From an uncultured Alphaproteobacteria bacterium (GTDB lineage Bacteria > Pseudomonadota > Alphaproteobacteria > Puniceispirillales > UBA1172): a stretch of DNA of 43,736 nt. Below are positions 40,754 to 43,736 of this stretch, piece by piece. The translations under genes and the position numbers were made by a program. Under the pieces are notes generated by a model. That model did no database searches. It was not told the origin of the DNA and saw nothing but the letters and a program-made list of their open reading frames with translations. Position 1 is the stretch's first letter, and each line of letters begins with the position of its first letter. Where the stretch lies: contig CALFYS010000059.1 of NCBI GenBank assembly GCA_937952245.1, positions 1-43,736 on the forward strand, in the 5' to 3' direction.

Positions 40754-42367
40754 CTAAAACAAATCGCCCTGTTCTGAATTTTTGGCCCCTGAATTTTCGG
40801 ATGCTGATTCTTTTTTCGCTGAACCTTTTTTGACCGCAACCTTTTTAGAGGGGGCTTTTGGTGATGATGGCTCGCCGGACTGCCCCAAGGTCGCGTCACG
40901 TTCACCTTGCGCCAATTGCAACCGCACCACCGCCCCATCTTGATATTGATCCGCGGTTTTCATCACCTGACCATCAGGGCCAGTGACCAGCGCAAAACCT
41001 TTTTCAAGGATACGTTGAAACGACCCTGCTTCCAGCAAACGGCTGGCTTGCTGAAACCGATTTTGATGACGGGTGAGCCATTGATCAATCTGACTTTCCA
41101 GCCGTGAGACCGCCAGATCAAGCTTGGATGCCCCGCGGGTTAATTCTTCCCCCGGCCCCGTCATGCGATCAGCAATCGCGCTCAATTTTGATTGCGAGCG
41201 GGTCAAGCGCTGGCCAATGGCATGGGCCACCCGCAGATCAAGATCAGATAAAGCTGATGCCGCGCGGCGCAATTGTTCCGATGGCAGTGGCAGGCGATCA
41301 GCCTGTTGCCTCAGCACCTCACCAAAACGATTGAGTTTTGTCTCCAACCGGCGATCAAGACCGGAGAAGGCCAAATCAAGCCGCTGCGATTTTGACGATA
41401 GCAACATTTCAGGGTCACCCAAAGCCCGTTCCATGGAGCGCAAGACCTGTGATGACCGTTCAAATTGCTGGCCAAGGTTGCGGGTTAATCGGCCATCCAA
41501 ATCAGCAATCCGCGCCGATAATTCGGCTTTCACCGGCACCGCCAATTCCGCCGCCGCGGTTGGGGTGGGGGCGCGTAAATCCGCCGCCAAATCAATCAGC
41601 GTATGATCCGTTTCATGGCCAACAGCAGAGATTAATGGCAGGCGGCAAGCGGCGGCGGCGCGCACCACTTGTTCTTCGTTAAAAGCCATTAAATCTTCTA
41701 AGGAGCCGCCACCCCGCGCCACGATCACAACATCAGGCGGGGTGATGGCGGGGTTTTCTTGATCGAGCAAAGCATCAAAACCTGCAATCGCGGCGCTGAT
41801 TTGGTCCGCCGCGCCATCGCCTTGAACCATCACGGGCCAAAGATAAACTTGGGTGGGGAAGCGTTCTTCCAAGCGATGCAGAATATCCCTGATGACGGCA
41901 CCGGTGGGGCTGGTGACAACGCCGATGACTTGCGGCATCGCGGGTAAGGCTTGCTTGCGGCTGCCATCAAACAAACCTTCTGCCGCCAGCCTTTTTTTAC
42001 GTTCTTCCAATTGCTTTAACAGCGCGCCTTCGCCCGCCAGTTCAATATCTTTGATGACAATCTGATATTTTGACCGCCCGGGATAAATCGTCAATTTACC
42101 GGTGGCGACAACATCCAACCCTTCTTCGGGCTGGATGGATAATTGCCCCGCCACGGTTTTCCAACAGACAGCATCAAGGGTTGTGTTTTCATCTTTCAGG
42201 GTGAAATAAACATGGCCCGATGCCGCCCTTGTGGGGCGTGAGATTTCAGCCCTGACACGGACTTGATCATAAACGCTTTCCACCGTTTTTTTCAGCGACG
42301 CGGATAACTCACTAAGCGAAAGAACGGGATTATTTGAAACTGGCGGTGGTGAAATTTGATCCTGCAT
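40754..42367 (-). CDS. xseA: Exodeoxyribonuclease VII large subunit
   Basis: The large subunit of a single-strand-specific exonuclease. It has 537 residues; the small subunit xseB is not in this window. An N-terminal OB fold (about 15-110, with SLSELSASLKKTVE and GHVYFTLKD) leads to a catalytic domain with IGVVTSPTGAVIRDI, VIVARGGGSLEDLMAFNEE and ISAVGHETDHTLIDLAADLRAPTPTAAAE. A coiled-coil C-terminal half and a short Lys/Ser-rich tail ending EQGDLF follow. The tail is low-complexity and longer than usual. The start at 42367 has no visible ribosome binding site. Confidence 0.97.
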   Translation of the reverse strand: MQDQISPPPVSNNPVLSLSELSASLKKTVESVYDQVRVRAEISRPTRAASGHVYFTLKDENTTLDAVCWKTVAGQLSIQPEEGLDVVATGKLTIYPGRSKYQIVIKDIELAGEGALLKQLEERKKRLAAEGLFDGSRKQALPAMPQVIGVVTSPTGAVIRDILHRLEERFPTQVYLWPVMVQGDGAADQISAAIAGFDALLDQENPAITPPDVVIVARGGGSLEDLMAFNEEQVVRAAAACRLPLISAVGHETDHTLIDLAADLRAPTPTAAAELAVPVKAELSARIADLDGRLTRNLGQQFERSSQVLRSMERALGDPEMLLSSKSQRLDLAFSGLDRRLETKLNRFGEVLRQQADRLPLPSEQLRRAASALSDLDLRVAHAIGQRLTRSQSKLSAIADRMTGPGEELTRGASKLDLAVSRLESQIDQWLTRHQNRFQQASRLLEAGSFQRILEKGFALVTGPDGQVMKTADQYQDGAVVRLQLAQGERDATLGQSGEPSSPKAPSKKVAVKKGSAKKESASENSGAKNSEQGDLF

Positions 42368-42373
42368 GGTATC

Positions 42374-42402
42374 AGAATAAGCATCTTATGATCTAATATC
42401 AA
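42374..42402 (-). promoter_or_regulatory. Candidate xseA promoter implying a leaderless message
   Basis: On the minus strand: TTGATA (42402-42397, five of six), 17-base spacer, TATTCT (42379-42374, four of six). Only six bases lie between the -10 box and the ATG at 42367, so transcription would start at or next to the start codon. This fits the absence of a ribosome binding site. Confidence 0.45.
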
Positions 42403-42480
42403 TCTGTGTGATGATGGCCTATGTGATTATGGGTATTTCATTATGCTCACGGCGATTGAATGATGAAACGGGGCAAAAAG

Positions 42481-43736
42481 ATGAATGTTCTTCTGATTGG
42501 CAGTGGGGGGCGTGAACACGCGCTGGCGGATCAAATTGATCGGTCGCCATTATTAACCAAACTTTATGCAGCCCCAGGCAACCCGGGCATGGCGATGTTG
42601 GCGGAATGTGTTGCGCTGGATGTGGCTGACCACGAAGCGGTTGTTCAATTCGCCAAGGATCATGATATTGGGCTGGTGGTCATTGGACCGGAAGCGCCAT
42701 TGGTGGCGGGGCTGGCCGATGATTTGGAAAAAGCCGGCATCCCTGCTTTTGGCCCTTCGGCCATGGCGGCGCAATTGGAAGGGTCGAAAGATTTCGCCCG
42801 AGCGTTCTGCGCAAGGCACAACATCCCGCAACCGCAATTCGCAAGTTTTGATCAAGTTGAAGCGGCGCGCGCCCATCTGGCTGAACATTACCCTGATGGG
42901 TATGTCGTGATCAAAGCCGATGGCTTGGCGGCGGGCAAAGGGGTTGTTGTCTCCGATACCATGGATCAAGCCATGGACGCGATTGCCATGATGCTGGAAG
43001 ACAACCGTTTTGGTGATGCTGGCGCAAGGGTGGTGATCGAAGACCGTATCGAAGGCACGGAAGCGTCTTTATTTGCCATGGTCGATGGCAATAACGCCAT
43101 CATGATCGGTTCAGCCCAAGACCACAAACGCGCCTATGACAATGATGAAGGCCCCAATACTGGCGGTATGGGGGCGGTCTCTCCTGCTCCGGCTCTGACC
43201 GATGCTTTATGCCAACAAGCATGGGATGACATTGTTTTGCCTGTTGTTCGCGGTATGGCCGAAGAAGGCACGCCTTATCGCGGGTTTCTTTACACAGGCT
43301 TGATGCTGACCAAAACAGGCCCGCAAGTGATCGAATTTAATTGCCGTTTCGGTGATCCTGAAGCCCAGACGATACTACCGCGGCTGAAATCTGATTTGCT
43401 GTCGGCGATGGCCACCGCGAATGAAGGCGGCTTGGGGCATACTGATTTGCGCTTCCATGATGGCGCGGCGGTGACCGTTGTGATGGTCAATGGCGGCTAC
43501 CCGGGTTCTTATGAAAAAGGCGGGGTGATCCAAGGGCTGACACCCGATGATCAAGACGAAAACATTATGGTGTTTCACGCTGGCACGGCGGAAAAAGACG
43601 GGGCGATTATCGCCACCGGTGGGCGTGTATTGGCGGTAACAGGCATGGCATCTGATCAAGCCTCCGCCCGCAAAGCGGCCTATGATCGGGTGGCGGGCAT
43701 TTCTTGGCCCAATGTTTTCTTCAGAAAAGATATTGC
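42481..43736 (+). CDS. purD: Phosphoribosylamine-glycine ligase (GARS), 3' end cut by the window
   Basis: Second step of purine synthesis, ATP-dependent. About 418 codons are present, and the end lies beyond the window; family members run about 420-430 residues, so only a few are missing. The ATP-grasp fold is seen from MNVLLIGSGGREHAL, through VIGPEAPLVAGLADD, VIKADGLAAGKGVVV, EGTEASLFAMVDG and NTGGMGAVSPAP, to VIEFNCRFGDPEAQ. The start is the ATG at 42481, the family-typical one; an in-frame ATG at 42463 would add six residues (MKRGKK). It diverges from xseA. Confidence 0.96.
   Translation, partial: MNVLLIGSGGREHALADQIDRSPLLTKLYAAPGNPGMAMLAECVALDVADHEAVVQFAKDHDIGLVVIGPEAPLVAGLADDLEKAGIPAFGPSAMAAQLEGSKDFARAFCARHNIPQPQFASFDQVEAARAHLAEHYPDGYVVIKADGLAAGKGVVVSDTMDQAMDAIAMMLEDNRFGDAGARVVIEDRIEGTEASLFAMVDGNNAIMIGSAQDHKRAYDNDEGPNTGGMGAVSPAPALTDALCQQAWDDIVLPVVRGMAEEGTPYRGFLYTGLMLTKTGPQVIEFNCRFGDPEAQTILPRLKSDLLSAMATANEGGLGHTDLRFHDGAAVTVVMVNGGYPGSYEKGGVIQGLTPDDQDENIMVFHAGTAEKDGAIIATGGRVLAVTGMASDQASARKAAYDRVAGISWPNVFFRKDI

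Overview
The window looks like a chromosomal segment of a marine-type alphaproteobacterium with moderate GC. The evidence is family content and gene order: an F0 ATP synthase operon separate from F1 with paired b' and b subunits, the ctaC-ctaD-ctaB-(small ORF)-ctaG-ctaE cytochrome oxidase block with SURF1 and DUF983, a plant-type gshA, and a divergent mutY/DUF721 pair next to a DsbA-like gene and smc. The protein style suggests the SAR116 clade, but that is an inference from memory and could not be tested. No transposase, phage gene, CRISPR array, rRNA or tRNA was seen. It reads as stable core genome.

Layout. 1-8.5 kb: mutY (cut by the window edge, minus strand) divergent from a DUF721/DciA-like gene, then a Tat-exported DsbA-like oxidoreductase, smc, and the F0 operon atpI-atpB-atpE-atpF'-atpF, which ends in a strong intrinsic terminator. 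A second terminator-like hairpin lies inside the operon, just after atpE. 8.5-14.8 kb: an unknown lipoprotein-like gene, ispH-thrB-rnhA, a Prx5-type peroxiredoxin behind a ScsB/DsbD-type membrane reductase, and yqgE. 14.8-23.6 kb (minus strand): one compact ten-gene run from ctaC down to thrC and an M16 peptidase. It joins the aa3 oxidase structural and assembly genes to threonine synthase. It includes a 47-residue membrane protein gene between ctaB and ctaG. 23.9-26.5 kb: tldD, a secreted staphylococcal-nuclease-type enzyme, and a roughly 500-base noncoding stretch with two tandem related hairpin units. 26.5-32.6 kb: rsmE-gshA-MFS on the minus strand, ubiA, and argC followed by a GGCT-like protein. 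32.7-43.7 kb: tldE (partner of tldD) with a phosphatase, an MsbA-like ABC exporter, a lipid A block (acyltransferase, waaA, lpxK, lpxL), xseA and the start of purD.

Three observations stand out. First, the noncoding region at 26,026-26,395 holds two units with conserved flanks and cores, whose long closing stems have unrelated sequences yet both pair. That covariation pattern suggests a structured RNA, in two copies, that I cannot assign to a known family. Second, the cytochrome oxidase carries two matched substitutions at what is normally the Mg/Mn site: Glu to Gln in subunit II and Asp to Asn in subunit I. Third, the F0 operon carries a hairpin plus T-run right after the c-subunit gene, a plausible device for making more c subunit than the downstream b-type subunits.
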